DNA of 64,000 nucleotides from Flagellimonas pacifica (GCF_900215465.1 NZ_OBEH01000001.1:1054001-1118000); one strand, 5' to 3'; counted from the stretch's first letter, positions 25,163 to 33,984 are shown. The notes: generated by a model from the sequence alone, not told the origin. Made by a program: numbers and translations.

Positions 25163-25238
25163 ATTATCTGATTTTGTTTTAGTTTGAATCGTTAAATCAG
25201 ATTCAATCCTGTGATGATATGTTAAAAGCGGTTAGTTT

Positions 25239-25282
25239 GTAACATAAGCGACTTAATTATAAAGTTTTCAGAGTTATTGTTG
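25239..25282 (+). promoter_or_regulatory. Degenerate copy of the Crp/Fnr-dependent promoter without a gene
   Basis: GTAAC-ATAA-GCGAC (25239-25252; left half perfect, right half 3 of 5) sits at the same 29.5-bp spacing from TATTGTTG (25275-25282; one mismatch to TAnnTTTG). Only a 12-codon ORF (ATG 25284) follows. It looks like a decaying promoter whose gene was lost. The rest of 25163-25372 holds nothing else I can recognise. Confidence 0.35.
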
Positions 25283-25372
25283 ATGGCGAAACTAGTGTAT
25301 GAAGACCCAGATTCTTACTAGAGCATAATTGGCCATTGAAATTCCTTTTATTTTATTCACCATATTTTTTTG

Positions 25373-25416
25373 GTAACACAAGTTACTGTGGGTGCAACTT
25401 GATGAATCTAATTTTG
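25373..25416 (+). promoter_or_regulatory. Efflux-operon promoter with perfect Crp/Fnr-type site
   Basis: GTAAC-ACAA-GTTAC (25373-25386) is perfect and TAATTTTG (25409-25416) lies at the conserved 29.5-bp spacing. The tolC-like ATG at 25436 begins 20 nt after the box, as in the sorA and DUF2892 promoters. Confidence 0.78.
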
Positions 25417-25435
25417 CTTCAAATTATGTTAAACC

Positions 25436-26740
25436 ATGAAGCAGTTTTTAGTTCCAACACTCTTTATTTTGATGCAGGGATTCTTGTTTTCCCAAGATAG
25501 GTTGGAGATTTCACTGGTTGAAGTCTTGGACAAGGTTCAAGAGTTGAACATTGGAATTAAGCTATCAGAACAGGATGCCAAGATGGCCAAATATGACTAC
25601 AACCAAACCAATGTCATCTTTTTACCCCAAATATCCATTTCCCATACGGGTATAGCCACCACAAATCCTTTAATGGCTTTTGGTTCAAAATTGAACCAGG
25701 AGATTTTGACACAGGCTGACTTTATACCATCATCCCTAAATGACCCTGATCAGGTTGAAAGCTATGCAACCAGGATTTCCTTTGAACAGCCCCTTATAAA
25801 TATGGATGGTTTTTATCAGCGTAAGGCCGCAAAGACGACAATGCTGGCAAAGGAGTTACAGGCGATAAGAACAAAGGACCATTACCATTTTGAGGCTAAA
25901 AAAGCCTATTCGCAATTACAGTTGGCATATAAGGGGGTTGAAGTACTTCAAATGGCCTACAATGCCGCAAAATCTACTCATGATGTTGCTGAAAACAGTT
26001 ATGAGCAGGGGTTGTTGCAAAAGGCAGATTTGTTACAGGCCAAGGTAAGATTGACCGAAGTGGAGAACCAACTGCAACAGGCAAAAAGCAATATGAAAAA
26101 TGCTTCTGACTATCTGGGGTTTTTAATGAATGCTGCAGAAAACACCATATATCAGCCTATAGAAATACTGGTGCCTATAGATTTTGACGTAGAGGAAGAA
26201 GGAGAAATTGAAAATAGGGCAGATGTACGAGCCATGCAATTGGTATCAAAAGCATATAAAGCCAATATGAATGCAGATAAAATGACTTTTTTGCCGAAGC
26301 TCAAAGCCTTTGGGAGTTATGAAATGTATGATGACGATGTTTTTCAAACCAATGCCAAAGGATATCTTTTTGGAGCCAGTTTAAGCTGGGATATTTTGAA
26401 GGGGGGCAAAAGATTTGCCCAAACTGGTAAGAGCAAGGCCAATTATGAAAAGTCCAAACAGGAATACCAACAATATGTTTCCAAAAGCAATTTAGAAGTT
26501 CAACGCACAAGAAGAGCGATGCAAGATTCGAAGAGCAGACTGAAGACCTCAAAACTGGCTATGAAACAAGCAGAAGAATCTTTAAGGATACGAACAAACA
26601 GGTATAAAGAAGGATTGGAAAAAACCAACGATGTGTTGATTGCCGAAGCTATGTACGCCCAAGCGCAAATGATGTATTATCAAACTATTTATGAATTCAA
26701 CAATGCGAGATTTTACCTGGCATTTTTAACCAAAGAGTAA
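25436..26740 (+). CDS. TolC-family outer-membrane efflux channel
   Basis: A 434-residue protein with a signal peptide ending FLFSQ. It has the two-fold repeated helical architecture of outer-membrane efflux proteins: a long coiled-coil region (about 150-240 and 330-420) with QLAYKGVEVLQMAYN and NSYEQGLLQKADLLQAK, then a repeat with NRYKEGLEKTNDVLIAEA. It is the first gene of a tripartite efflux operon and is placed under the island's Crp/Fnr-type promoter. It would expel small molecules, possibly reactive sulfur species or their conjugates. Confidence 0.9.
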   Translation: MKQFLVPTLFILMQGFLFSQDRLEISLVEVLDKVQELNIGIKLSEQDAKMAKYDYNQTNVIFLPQISISHTGIATTNPLMAFGSKLNQEILTQADFIPSSLNDPDQVESYATRISFEQPLINMDGFYQRKAAKTTMLAKELQAIRTKDHYHFEAKKAYSQLQLAYKGVEVLQMAYNAAKSTHDVAENSYEQGLLQKADLLQAKVRLTEVENQLQQAKSNMKNASDYLGFLMNAAENTIYQPIEILVPIDFDVEEEGEIENRADVRAMQLVSKAYKANMNADKMTFLPKLKAFGSYEMYDDDVFQTNAKGYLFGASLSWDILKGGKRFAQTGKSKANYEKSKQEYQQYVSKSNLEVQRTRRAMQDSKSRLKTSKLAMKQAEESLRIRTNRYKEGLEKTNDVLIAEAMYAQAQMMYYQTIYEFNNARFYLAFLTKE

Positions 26741-26748
26741 ATTTTATT

Positions 26749-27837
26749 ATGAATAACAATAGGAGATCAATGAAATCTTTTTTGGCAATAGCCCTTGGAT
26801 TGTCCATTATAGGATGTGGAAATGATAAAAAACCTGAGCTTAATAAAGTTGAGCCCGTTGAGGTATCCATAGCCAATGTGGAGGAAAAAGGAAGCTCAAC
26901 AATACTGGCAGGGAGCGGTCAAATCAATGCCGTCAATAGTGCAACATTGAGCACAAGAATGATGGGACATGTTGAAAAGCTTGCCGTTAAAGTAGGGCAG
27001 AAAGTCAGAAAAGGGGATTTACTGATTTCTATCAACAATACCGATTTAAGAGCGAAAAGGGCTCAAGTAGACGCCTCAATAGCTGAAGCAAAAGTAGCTC
27101 ATGCCAATGCAAAAAAAGATTACGAAAGGTTTGTGAACCTCTATAAAGAGAGTAGTGCTTCGCAGAAAGAACTTGATGACATGACCGCAAGGTTCGAGAT
27201 GGCAAAAGCGCGTCTTGAAAGCGCAAGACAAATGATGAAAGAGATAAATTCCCAGTTTGCCTACGCAAATATTAGAGCCCCTTTTAATGGAGTTGTCACC
27301 AATACCTTTATTGATAAGGGAGACATGGCAAACCCTGGAGTGCCATTGGTATCCGTAGAGACACCCGGAAATTTTGAAGTTGCCGCAAAAGTTGCCGAAA
27401 ACAGGATTGGTACGATCAAAATCGGAATGAAGGCAGAGGTTTTGATAAAATCTTTGGATGCCATTTTAATAGGAGAGGTAACAGAATGGAGTACTTCGGC
27501 ACAAAATACCGGGGGTCAATATTTGATTAAAATTTTATTGCCCAAGACCAAGGCCAAAATCTTGTCAGGAATGTATGCCTCGATAAGACTTAGAACGGAT
27601 AAAGACACCAGTGCCAACACTTTTGTAACCGTTCCAACGAAAGCGCTTGTAAACAAAGGACAACTATCAGGGATTTATACCATAAGCCAAGACAATACAG
27701 CATTATTGCGCTGGTTACGGCTGGGTGATATTTATGGCGATAGCGTAGAGGTGTTATCTGGATTGTCGAAAGAGGAGAAATACATCATATCTGCAGACGG
27801 AAAGCTATACAATGGTGTCAAAGTAACCGTTCAATAA
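26749..27837 (+). CDS. RND periplasmic adaptor (membrane fusion protein), lipoprotein
   Basis: A 362-residue adaptor. The signal ends LSIIGCG (lipobox). A lipoyl-like barrel carries MMGHVEKLAVKVGQKVRKGD and FAYANIRAPFNGVVTN flanking a helical hairpin (about 100-165). The beta-barrel domain has AAKVAENRIGTIKIGM. It lies 8 bp after the TolC gene and 16 bp before the RND pump. It bridges the pump to the outer-membrane channel. Confidence 0.9.
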   Translation: MNNNRRSMKSFLAIALGLSIIGCGNDKKPELNKVEPVEVSIANVEEKGSSTILAGSGQINAVNSATLSTRMMGHVEKLAVKVGQKVRKGDLLISINNTDLRAKRAQVDASIAEAKVAHANAKKDYERFVNLYKESSASQKELDDMTARFEMAKARLESARQMMKEINSQFAYANIRAPFNGVVTNTFIDKGDMANPGVPLVSVETPGNFEVAAKVAENRIGTIKIGMKAEVLIKSLDAILIGEVTEWSTSAQNTGGQYLIKILLPKTKAKILSGMYASIRLRTDKDTSANTFVTVPTKALVNKGQLSGIYTISQDNTALLRWLRLGDIYGDSVEVLSGLSKEEKYIISADGKLYNGVKVTVQ

Positions 27838-27853
27838 TCTTAAAGCGTAAAAC

Positions 27854-30800
27854 ATGAAAGACGGTCTTGCCGGAAGAATAGCCAAAAGCTTTATAGGGTC
27901 CAAGCTTACCATACTGTTAATGATTGTGTTTATGGTCATTGGGGTGTACAGTTCTTTTTTGATTCCAAGGGAAGAAGAACCGCAAATAGATGTGCCCATG
28001 GCCGATATTTTTGTTGGATACCCCGGGGCAAGTCCAGTGGAAGTAGAATCCAGGATTACCAAGCCTCTTGAAAAAATAATATCCAATATCAAAGGAGTTG
28101 AATACGTGTATTCCACTTCTATGAAAGAACAAGGGATGGTGATTGTGCAGTTCTATGTGGGAGAGGATATAGAACGTTCTTTGGTAAGACTATATGACGA
28201 GATCAATAAGCATATGGACCAAATGCCAGATGGGGTCACCATGCCCTTAGTGAAGACTAGGGCCATTGACGACGTTCCCATGTTGGCCCTTACCCTTTGG
28301 AGTGAAACATATGATGATTATCAACTCAATAGAATTTCAAGCGAGCTCATTAACGAAATAGAGAAAGTAAACGACGTATCCATTACCAAGAAAATAGGAG
28401 GGCGCAACCGTGAGATTCGGGTTGTTGTTGATAAAGATAAAATGGCAGAAGCTGGGGTTGACTTTCTTACCATAGCACAAATGGTAAAGGCCAATAATCA
28501 ACAAATGGATTCTGGTAATTTTTATGCCAACGACACTGAATTCCATGTAAGTACGGGCCATTTTTTGCGATCAGAAACAGATTTGGAGAACCTTATAGTG
28601 GGTACTAAGCAAAATCAACCCATTTACCTAAAGCAAATTGCAGCAGTACTGGATGGCCCCGAATTGCCAAAAAACTATGTCTCCCTAGGTTTTGGGGCAG
28701 CAAGCGAAAAATCCAATGAGTATAAATCCGAATATCCGGCGGTAACAGTATCAATTGCTAAAAGAAAAGGGGCAGATGCAATGAAAATTGCAGATATGGT
28801 ACTTCAAAAAATAGAGCGTCTAAAATTAAATCTTATTCCAGATGATGTGCATGTGGAAGTGACCAGGAACTATGGGGAAACAGCTTCCCGAAAAGTATCG
28901 GAGCTTTTGATGCATTTGATAGGAGCGATTATAGCAGTCACTTTTGTTGTAATGTTGGCCATGGGATGGCGCGGAGGGTTAGTTGTCTTTTTGTCCGTGC
29001 CCATCACATTTGCCTTGACCTTGCTAAGCTACTATATGTTGGATTATACATTGAACAGGATTACCCTTTTTGCCTTGGTGTTTGTTACCGGCATTGTGGT
29101 AGACGATTCCATCATTATTGCGGAAAACATGCACCGCCATTTTAAGATGAAACGTTTGCCATTCAAAGATGCGGCCATATATGCCATAAATGAAGTAGGC
29201 AACCCGACCATTTTGGCAACTTTTACGGTGATTGCCTCGGTGTTGCCTATGGCTTTTGTTTCAGGTCTAATGGGACCTTACATGTCACCAATGCCCATAG
29301 GGGCGTCCATTGCCATGTTGTTATCTCTGTTTGTGGCATTAACGATTACTCCTTATTTGGGATATCTCTTTTTAAGAGAAAAGGATAAAAAGGAAAAAGT
29401 GGCCACCCAAATGCAGGATACCTTTATTTATAGGATTTATGATCGCTTTGAGCGCCCCTTGATTGAGAACAGCAAAAAGCGCTGGTTGTTTTTGGGAATA
29501 ACATTTTTATTATTGATAGGTTCCATAGGACTGTTTTTCACCAAAACGGTAGCTGTAAAAATGTTGCCGTTTGATAACAAAAATGAGTTTCAGGTTGTAA
29601 TAGATCTTGAAGAAGGAACCACCTTGGAACGCACTGCAGTAGTGGCAAAGGAAATAGGGGCGTATTTGTCCACAAGACCAGAGGTGATGAATTACCAAAG
29701 CTATGTGGGAACAACAGCTCCGATTACCTTTAACGGTTTGGTAAGGCATTACGATTTAAGAGGAGGCAGTAACATGGCCGATATTCAGGTAAACCTTACT
29801 GACAAGCATGACCGAAAAGCCCAAAGTCATGACATAGCAAAAATGCTCAGACCCAAAATACATGAGATAGCAGTACGGTATAATGCCAATGTAAAGATAG
29901 TTGAAGTCCCTCCCGGTCCTCCGGTACTGTCAACCATTGTTGCGGAAGTGTATGGTCCGGAGTATGAAAAACAAATTGAAATTGCCAATAAGGTCAAACA
30001 GATTTTGACAAACACTACAGATGTTGTAGATGTGGACTGGATGGTTGAAGGGGACCAAAAAGAGTATGATTTTGTCATTGATAAGGAGAAAGCAGCTTTA
30101 TATGGAATTTCTCCCCAGCAGATTGTCCAGACCATGAAAATGGCAATGGGAGAAAGGCCCATAACATATGCTTATGATGAGGACTCTTTTGACCAAGTAG
30201 GCATCTTACTTGCCATCGATGAAAAAAGTAAATCCACTTTGGATGAAATCAAGCAGCTAAAGATTACCTCAAAAAGTGGCAATATGGTCTCGGTTGGGGA
30301 ACTGGTTGAGGTCAATGAAGGAATCAAGGAAAAGAGCATTTTCAGAAAAAATCAAAAAAGAGTGGTCTATGTAATGTCCGATATGGCGGGGAAATTGGAA
30401 AGTCCCGTTTATGCCATTTTGGGGATGACGGAAAAACTGAACCAAATACAACTCCCCAAAGGGTATTCCATCAATGAATTGTACATGGAGCAGCCTAGTT
30501 TTGAAGATGATTATACGGTAAAATGGGACGGAGAATGGCAAATTACCCTTGAGGTGTTTAGAGATCTGGGGATAGCTTTCCTAGGAGTGATCATAATAAT
30601 TTATATGCTGATTGTGGGGTGGTTCCAGAATTTTAAGGCACCAATGGTCATGATGGTGGCCATACCGCTTTCATTAATTGGGATTGTCTTGGGACACTGG
30701 ATATTTGGGGCATTTTTTACGGCCACATCATTTATCGGAATGATTGCCCTGGCAGGAATCATGGTACGTAATTCGGTTTTGCTGATAGACTTTGTGAATC

Positions 30801-31039
30801 TAAGATTGAAGGAGGATGTTCCCCTTAAACAAGCGGTGATAGAAGCCGGTGCGGTTAGAACAACACCAATTTTACTTACCGCTGGCACTGTGGTCATAGG
30901 TGCTTTTGTAATTCTTTTTGATCCTATTTTCCAAGGTTTGGCAATTTCTTTAATGGGAGGGACTATTGTATCCACGATTTTGACACTTCTGGTAGTGCCG
31001 TTGGTATATTATATGATTGAACGAAAAAATTATAAGTAA
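27854..31039 (+). CDS. RND-family efflux permease
   Basis: A 1061-residue inner-membrane pump with the RND plan of 12 helices and two large periplasmic loops. It shows IPREEEPQIDVP near the N-terminus, LFALVFVTGIVVDDSIIIAEN with the proton-relay acidic pair in TM4, and IGMIALAGIMVRNSVLLIDF in the C-terminal half. Its relatives are AcrB/HAE-type pumps; no heavy-metal (CusA) signature was noticed. Its stop is directly followed by the next ATG (TAAATG). The substrate is unknown, but co-regulation with persulfide and sulfite oxidation suggests sulfur-stress detoxification. Confidence 0.92.
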   Translation: MKDGLAGRIAKSFIGSKLTILLMIVFMVIGVYSSFLIPREEEPQIDVPMADIFVGYPGASPVEVESRITKPLEKIISNIKGVEYVYSTSMKEQGMVIVQFYVGEDIERSLVRLYDEINKHMDQMPDGVTMPLVKTRAIDDVPMLALTLWSETYDDYQLNRISSELINEIEKVNDVSITKKIGGRNREIRVVVDKDKMAEAGVDFLTIAQMVKANNQQMDSGNFYANDTEFHVSTGHFLRSETDLENLIVGTKQNQPIYLKQIAAVLDGPELPKNYVSLGFGAASEKSNEYKSEYPAVTVSIAKRKGADAMKIADMVLQKIERLKLNLIPDDVHVEVTRNYGETASRKVSELLMHLIGAIIAVTFVVMLAMGWRGGLVVFLSVPITFALTLLSYYMLDYTLNRITLFALVFVTGIVVDDSIIIAENMHRHFKMKRLPFKDAAIYAINEVGNPTILATFTVIASVLPMAFVSGLMGPYMSPMPIGASIAMLLSLFVALTITPYLGYLFLREKDKKEKVATQMQDTFIYRIYDRFERPLIENSKKRWLFLGITFLLLIGSIGLFFTKTVAVKMLPFDNKNEFQVVIDLEEGTTLERTAVVAKEIGAYLSTRPEVMNYQSYVGTTAPITFNGLVRHYDLRGGSNMADIQVNLTDKHDRKAQSHDIAKMLRPKIHEIAVRYNANVKIVEVPPGPPVLSTIVAEVYGPEYEKQIEIANKVKQILTNTTDVVDVDWMVEGDQKEYDFVIDKEKAALYGISPQQIVQTMKMAMGERPITYAYDEDSFDQVGILLAIDEKSKSTLDEIKQLKITSKSGNMVSVGELVEVNEGIKEKSIFRKNQKRVVYVMSDMAGKLESPVYAILGMTEKLNQIQLPKGYSINELYMEQPSFEDDYTVKWDGEWQITLEVFRDLGIAFLGVIIIIYMLIVGWFQNFKAPMVMMVAIPLSLIGIVLGHWIFGAFFTATSFIGMIALAGIMVRNSVLLIDFVNLRLKEDVPLKQAVIEAGAVRTTPILLTAGTVVIGAFVILFDPIFQGLAISLMGGTIVSTILTLLVVPLVYYMIERKNYK

Positions 31040-31348
31040 ATGGAGAAAATGGTAATCGTTACTACGGCTGAAGAATATCAAGAAACCATCTTCAAGCTTT
31101 TTAAGAAGGCAGGTATTGAAACCTTCAGCGGTTCGGATATAGATGGATATAAAAAAAGGAGTCCGTTCTTTTATACAAGTAGTTGGTTTCCTAGTGAGAG
31201 GGGTGGGGTTGCATCTAATTTATTCTTCTCATTCACCGAAGAAGAAAAAGTAACAAGACTATTCGCCTATATTAAAGAATTCAATAAAAGCACAGATACT
31301 GCCAATCCCATAAGGGCGGTAGAAATTCCTATAGAAAGATCAATATAA
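31040..31348 (+). CDS. Small soluble protein of the RND operon, possibly PII-like
   Basis: A 102-residue protein starting immediately after the RND stop. It has no signal or membrane segment. The pattern of a start VIVTTAEEYQETIFKLFKKAG, a flexible middle GYKKRSPFFYTSSW and a late helix FAYIKEFNKS is compatible with the ferredoxin-like PII/DUF3240 fold often found next to RND genes. I do not see diagnostic residues. It probably modulates or binds a ligand for the efflux system. Confidence 0.65.
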   Translation: MEKMVIVTTAEEYQETIFKLFKKAGIETFSGSDIDGYKKRSPFFYTSSWFPSERGGVASNLFFSFTEEEKVTRLFAYIKEFNKSTDTANPIRAVEIPIERSI

Positions 31349-31359
31349 AATAATTAAAA

Positions 31360-31545
31360 ATGAAAAACAGAATAGTAAGGGGAGTGGCAGGAAGTTTTAT
31401 ACTCATAAGCCTACTTTTAGCAGCATACGTGAATTTAAACTGGCTTTGGTTTACAGGATTTGTTGGCGCTAATCTGTTGCAATCCTCATTTACCAAATGG
31501 TGTCTACTAGAGGACATTCTAAAAAAGTTTGGAATTACCGATTAA
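31360..31545 (+). CDS. Second small DUF2892 membrane protein
   Basis: A 61-residue two-helix membrane protein beginning MKNRIVRGVAGSFILISLLLA and containing WFTGFVGANLLQSSFTKWCLLEDIL. It has the R-x-x-AG start and a Cys in the second helix, as in DUF2892 proteins. It lies between the RND operon and the YeeE/YedE pair, in one direction, with 11-bp gaps. It is paralogous in type to the 24692 gene and supports a sulfur-transfer theme. Confidence 0.82.
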   Translation: MKNRIVRGVAGSFILISLLLAAYVNLNWLWFTGFVGANLLQSSFTKWCLLEDILKKFGITD

Positions 31546-31610
31546 GGTCGGGCTAAAGGTCAAATTTGTTTTTTGAAGCTTTTTCTCCATTTTTGTTGAA
31601 AAAGCAAAAT

Positions 31611-32162
31611 ATGGTATTTCAACCTTGGCCTTGGTATGTATCCGGCCCATTGATCGCTTTGGTCATGATTATCCTTATCATGATGGGCAAAAGATTCGGC
31701 ATGTCTTCAAATTTGGCAACAATCTGCACCATTTGTGGTGCTGGAAAGCGAACCAATTTTTTCAAACTTGATTGGAAATCCCAAAAATGGAATCTTATTG
31801 TCGTAGTCGGGGTAGTCATTGGAGGTTATATTGGTGCTAATTTCTTATCTGCGGATGCAACAGTGGCGATCAGTCAAAATACAGTACTGGATTTAAATTC
31901 TTTAGGTTTTGAAAGTGCTGGCAGAGCATACCTTCCTTCCGAACTCTTTGGAACAAATGTTTTTTCAGATATAAAAAATATGGTCTTGCTTATTATTGGC
32001 GGATTCTTGGTCGGTTTTGGAGCAAGATATGCAGGAGGGTGTACTTCTGGCCATGCTATTTCCGGGCTGAGTAACCTACAGTTACCATCCTTGATTGCGG
32101 TGATTGGATTTTTTATTGGAGGCCTTTTAATGGTACATGTTTTATTCCCATTTATTTTTTAA
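31611..32162 (+). CDS. YeeE/YedE-family sulfur transporter, N-terminal-type subunit
   Basis: A 183-residue membrane protein. ATG 31611 puts the conserved QPWPWYVSGPL near the N-terminus; a TTG at 31566 would add 15 residues and is also possible. It contains CTICGAGKR (paired Cys) and LVGFGARYAGGCTSGHAISGLS, the family motif with a thiol Cys. YeeE-family proteins import thiosulfate through Cys relay sites. A half-size partner follows 2 bp later, as is usual when the two halves are separate genes. Confidence 0.85.
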   Translation: MVFQPWPWYVSGPLIALVMIILIMMGKRFGMSSNLATICTICGAGKRTNFFKLDWKSQKWNLIVVVGVVIGGYIGANFLSADATVAISQNTVLDLNSLGFESAGRAYLPSELFGTNVFSDIKNMVLLIIGGFLVGFGARYAGGCTSGHAISGLSNLQLPSLIAVIGFFIGGLLMVHVLFPFIF

Positions 32163-32164
32163 GT

Positions 32165-32578
32165 ATGAGAACGTTTTTTTATCTAGTTATAGGTGTTTTT
32201 TTTGGGATTTTATTGTTTAAGTCTGAAGCGGCTTCTTGGTTTCGCATTTATGAAATGTTTCAGTTTGATGCTTTTCATATGTATGGAATTATAGGTTCTG
32301 CACTAGGGATTGGCATAGTGGCCCTTCAAATTATAAAGCGATTCAATATTAAATCTTTCTATGGAGAAACTATTAGTATAACTCCTAAAGAAAAGGGTTT
32401 TACCAGATATTTGATTGGCGGTATTCTATTCGGCTTGGGCTGGGCTTTGGCAGGAGCATGTCCTGGACCTATGTTTACCTTATTGGGAGCTGGATTTCTT
32501 CCTATTGCCATGGTACTGATATCAGCAATTTTGGGCACATATGTATATGGAGTATTGAAAGATAAATTGCCTCATTAA
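32165..32578 (+). CDS. YeeE/YedE-family sulfur transporter, second half
   Basis: A 137-residue protein with about four membrane helices and the motif FGLGWALAGACPGP, where the Cys is the sulfur-handling residue of the family. It follows its partner by 2 bp; together they correspond to a full-length YeeE. It is the last gene of the sulfur island; tRNA-Arg follows 48 bp later. Confidence 0.87.
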   Translation: MRTFFYLVIGVFFGILLFKSEAASWFRIYEMFQFDAFHMYGIIGSALGIGIVALQIIKRFNIKSFYGETISITPKEKGFTRYLIGGILFGLGWALAGACPGPMFTLLGAGFLPIAMVLISAILGTYVYGVLKDKLPH

Positions 32579-32600
32579 AAATTATTTTTCCCAAAAAACA

Positions 32601-32608
32601 TATTTTTG
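32601..32608 (+). promoter_or_regulatory. Likely tRNA-Arg promoter -7 box
   Basis: TATTTTTG matches the Bacteroidota -7 consensus TAnnTTTG and lies 18 bp before the mature tRNA 5' end. No clear -33 TTTG is visible. Confidence 0.4.
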
Positions 32609-32626
32609 CAGTCCATTTAAGCAAAT

Positions 32627-32698
32627 GGCCCCGTAGTTCAATGGATAGAATAGAAGTTTCCTAAACTTTAGATGCAAGTTCGATTCTTGCCGGGGCTA
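32627..32698 (+). tRNA. tRNA-Arg (anticodon CCT)
   Basis: A 72-nt cloverleaf. The acceptor GGCCCCG pairs with CGGGGCT (end pair G-U); a T-arm follows, GCAAG-TTCGATT-CTTGC. The anticodon arm GAAGT-TTCCTAA-ACTTT has anticodon CCT at 32660-32662. CCA is not encoded. The short D-arm is normal for the family. Confidence 0.92.
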
Positions 32699-32748
32699 CT
32701 TTTAATACTTGATGTAGAGCAACTAATTTTTATTTGGCCCAAATAGGG

Positions 32749-33984
32749 TCAATAAAGACGAGAAATTTTAACTATTCCAGAAACAATCTTATTGTTTATA
32801 TCTATGCCATTAAAATTCCCTTCTACCTCCTTGTTTTTACCAATGAAGTCCATAGCATTGATATAAATTGATGTTTTTTGAAGATGAAACACTCCGGAAA
32901 TCGCAAAATCAAGATTTAGGATTTGTCCCTTGTTCAATACCACAACCTTATCATCTTCAACAATTATGGAATCATTTAAACTTACGATATTGTGGTGGTA
33001 TGTTTCTATTCTTAGTTTTAAACAATGATTTCTTCCTTCTATATTAAATTCAAAAGCATAATCCCCTGCAGTTTTGCTCAAAATCTGTGCATAGGGACTT
33101 TTCTTGGAAAACCTGAGCGGATTTTTTCTTATGTTGCTTTCTACCACCAGCCTAACTTTGTTGAGTTCTTGGCAAATAATGGGATCAAATAATTTACTGT
33201 TTACCTCTTCCTCAATTTCCAATTTGGCATTGTACTTTTTTAAAATCATTTTTCCTGCTATCGCCCTGTCATATTTATCAAATCCAGAGTATGTTCCAAT
33301 TAGGTAATGTCTTTCATTGGGGGACGATTTTCCAATAAAAAAAATGAATTTTGCCCCTTCACTTTTCTTGTTGCCCACAAAGTATTTGGTGTCAAAATGG
33401 GCAAAATCCTCACTTTGATTGATAGTTCCGTAAAAGGTATATACGCCCTTTGCTCCATTTTCATCCACATATACATATATCATTTCTACAGTTTTCCAAT
33501 CATTATAAATAATTACCTGCCCTTTGTTCATTTTGTTGTCTTCTCCAAAATAGTAGCACACATAATAATGATCAATTGAGTTCCCTTTTCTTCGAAGGAG
33601 ATCAAATTGCTTGTCGCGTTGTTTTGTTGTGAACAAACCACTTTCAACAAATTCGGAGACATCTCTGTATCCCAAATAGTTAAAAAAGAGAGACCTATAT
33701 TCTCTACTGATCTTAATAATCGGTTTGCCAGAAGAGGCTTCTCTATATTTGTTATATAAATACTTTCCATTTACATAGCCCCTTAAAACCAGCTCCAAAT
33801 CATTCTTTAGATTGGCTTTTTCCAAATCGTAATTTCCAAAGCCATAAAGTTGGGAATCTTTATACTTTCCATCAATCTTATGAGACTCTTTAAAATGGGT
33901 TATCACCTTGTTTAGTAGTATGCTGAACACGTGTTTGGTCAAGAGCAATGTTTCGCTGTTATCTCTTTCTAGTATATTTTCCAT
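32749..33984 (-). CDS. 411-residue protein of unknown function next to tRNA-Arg
   Basis: A 411-residue soluble protein without signal peptide or membrane helix. The first 125 residues are helical and end in YRSLFFNYLGYRDVSEFVES. That resembles the small helical domains seen at the start of some Bacteroidota proteins whose effector varies. The rest is rich in beta strands with repeated aromatic patterns (HYYVCYYFG, HYLIGTYSGFDKYDRA). It could be a barrel-like binding domain. No catalytic motif is seen. It faces the tRNA gene, 50 bp beyond its 3' end. I do not recognise a family. Confidence 0.75.
   Translation of the reverse strand: MENILERDNSETLLLTKHVFSILLNKVITHFKESHKIDGKYKDSQLYGFGNYDLEKANLKNDLELVLRGYVNGKYLYNKYREASSGKPIIKISREYRSLFFNYLGYRDVSEFVESGLFTTKQRDKQFDLLRRKGNSIDHYYVCYYFGEDNKMNKGQVIIYNDWKTVEMIYVYVDENGAKGVYTFYGTINQSEDFAHFDTKYFVGNKKSEGAKFIFFIGKSSPNERHYLIGTYSGFDKYDRAIAGKMILKKYNAKLEIEEEVNSKLFDPIICQELNKVRLVVESNIRKNPLRFSKKSPYAQILSKTAGDYAFEFNIEGRNHCLKLRIETYHHNIVSLNDSIIVEDDKVVVLNKGQILNLDFAISGVFHLQKTSIYINAMDFIGKNKEVEGNFNGIDINNKIVSGIVKISRLY

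Noticed and set aside
25239..25252. Reading the degenerate site as a functional regulon promoter
   Set aside because: The right half-site is poor and no gene follows; kept only as a weak observation.
27854..31039. RND operon as an antibiotic-resistance determinant
   Set aside because: No sequence evidence of drug specificity; promoter context points to sulfur stress.
32627..32748. Attachment site at the tRNA-Arg end
   Set aside because: No integrase gene and no duplicated tRNA 3' segment were found inside the window.
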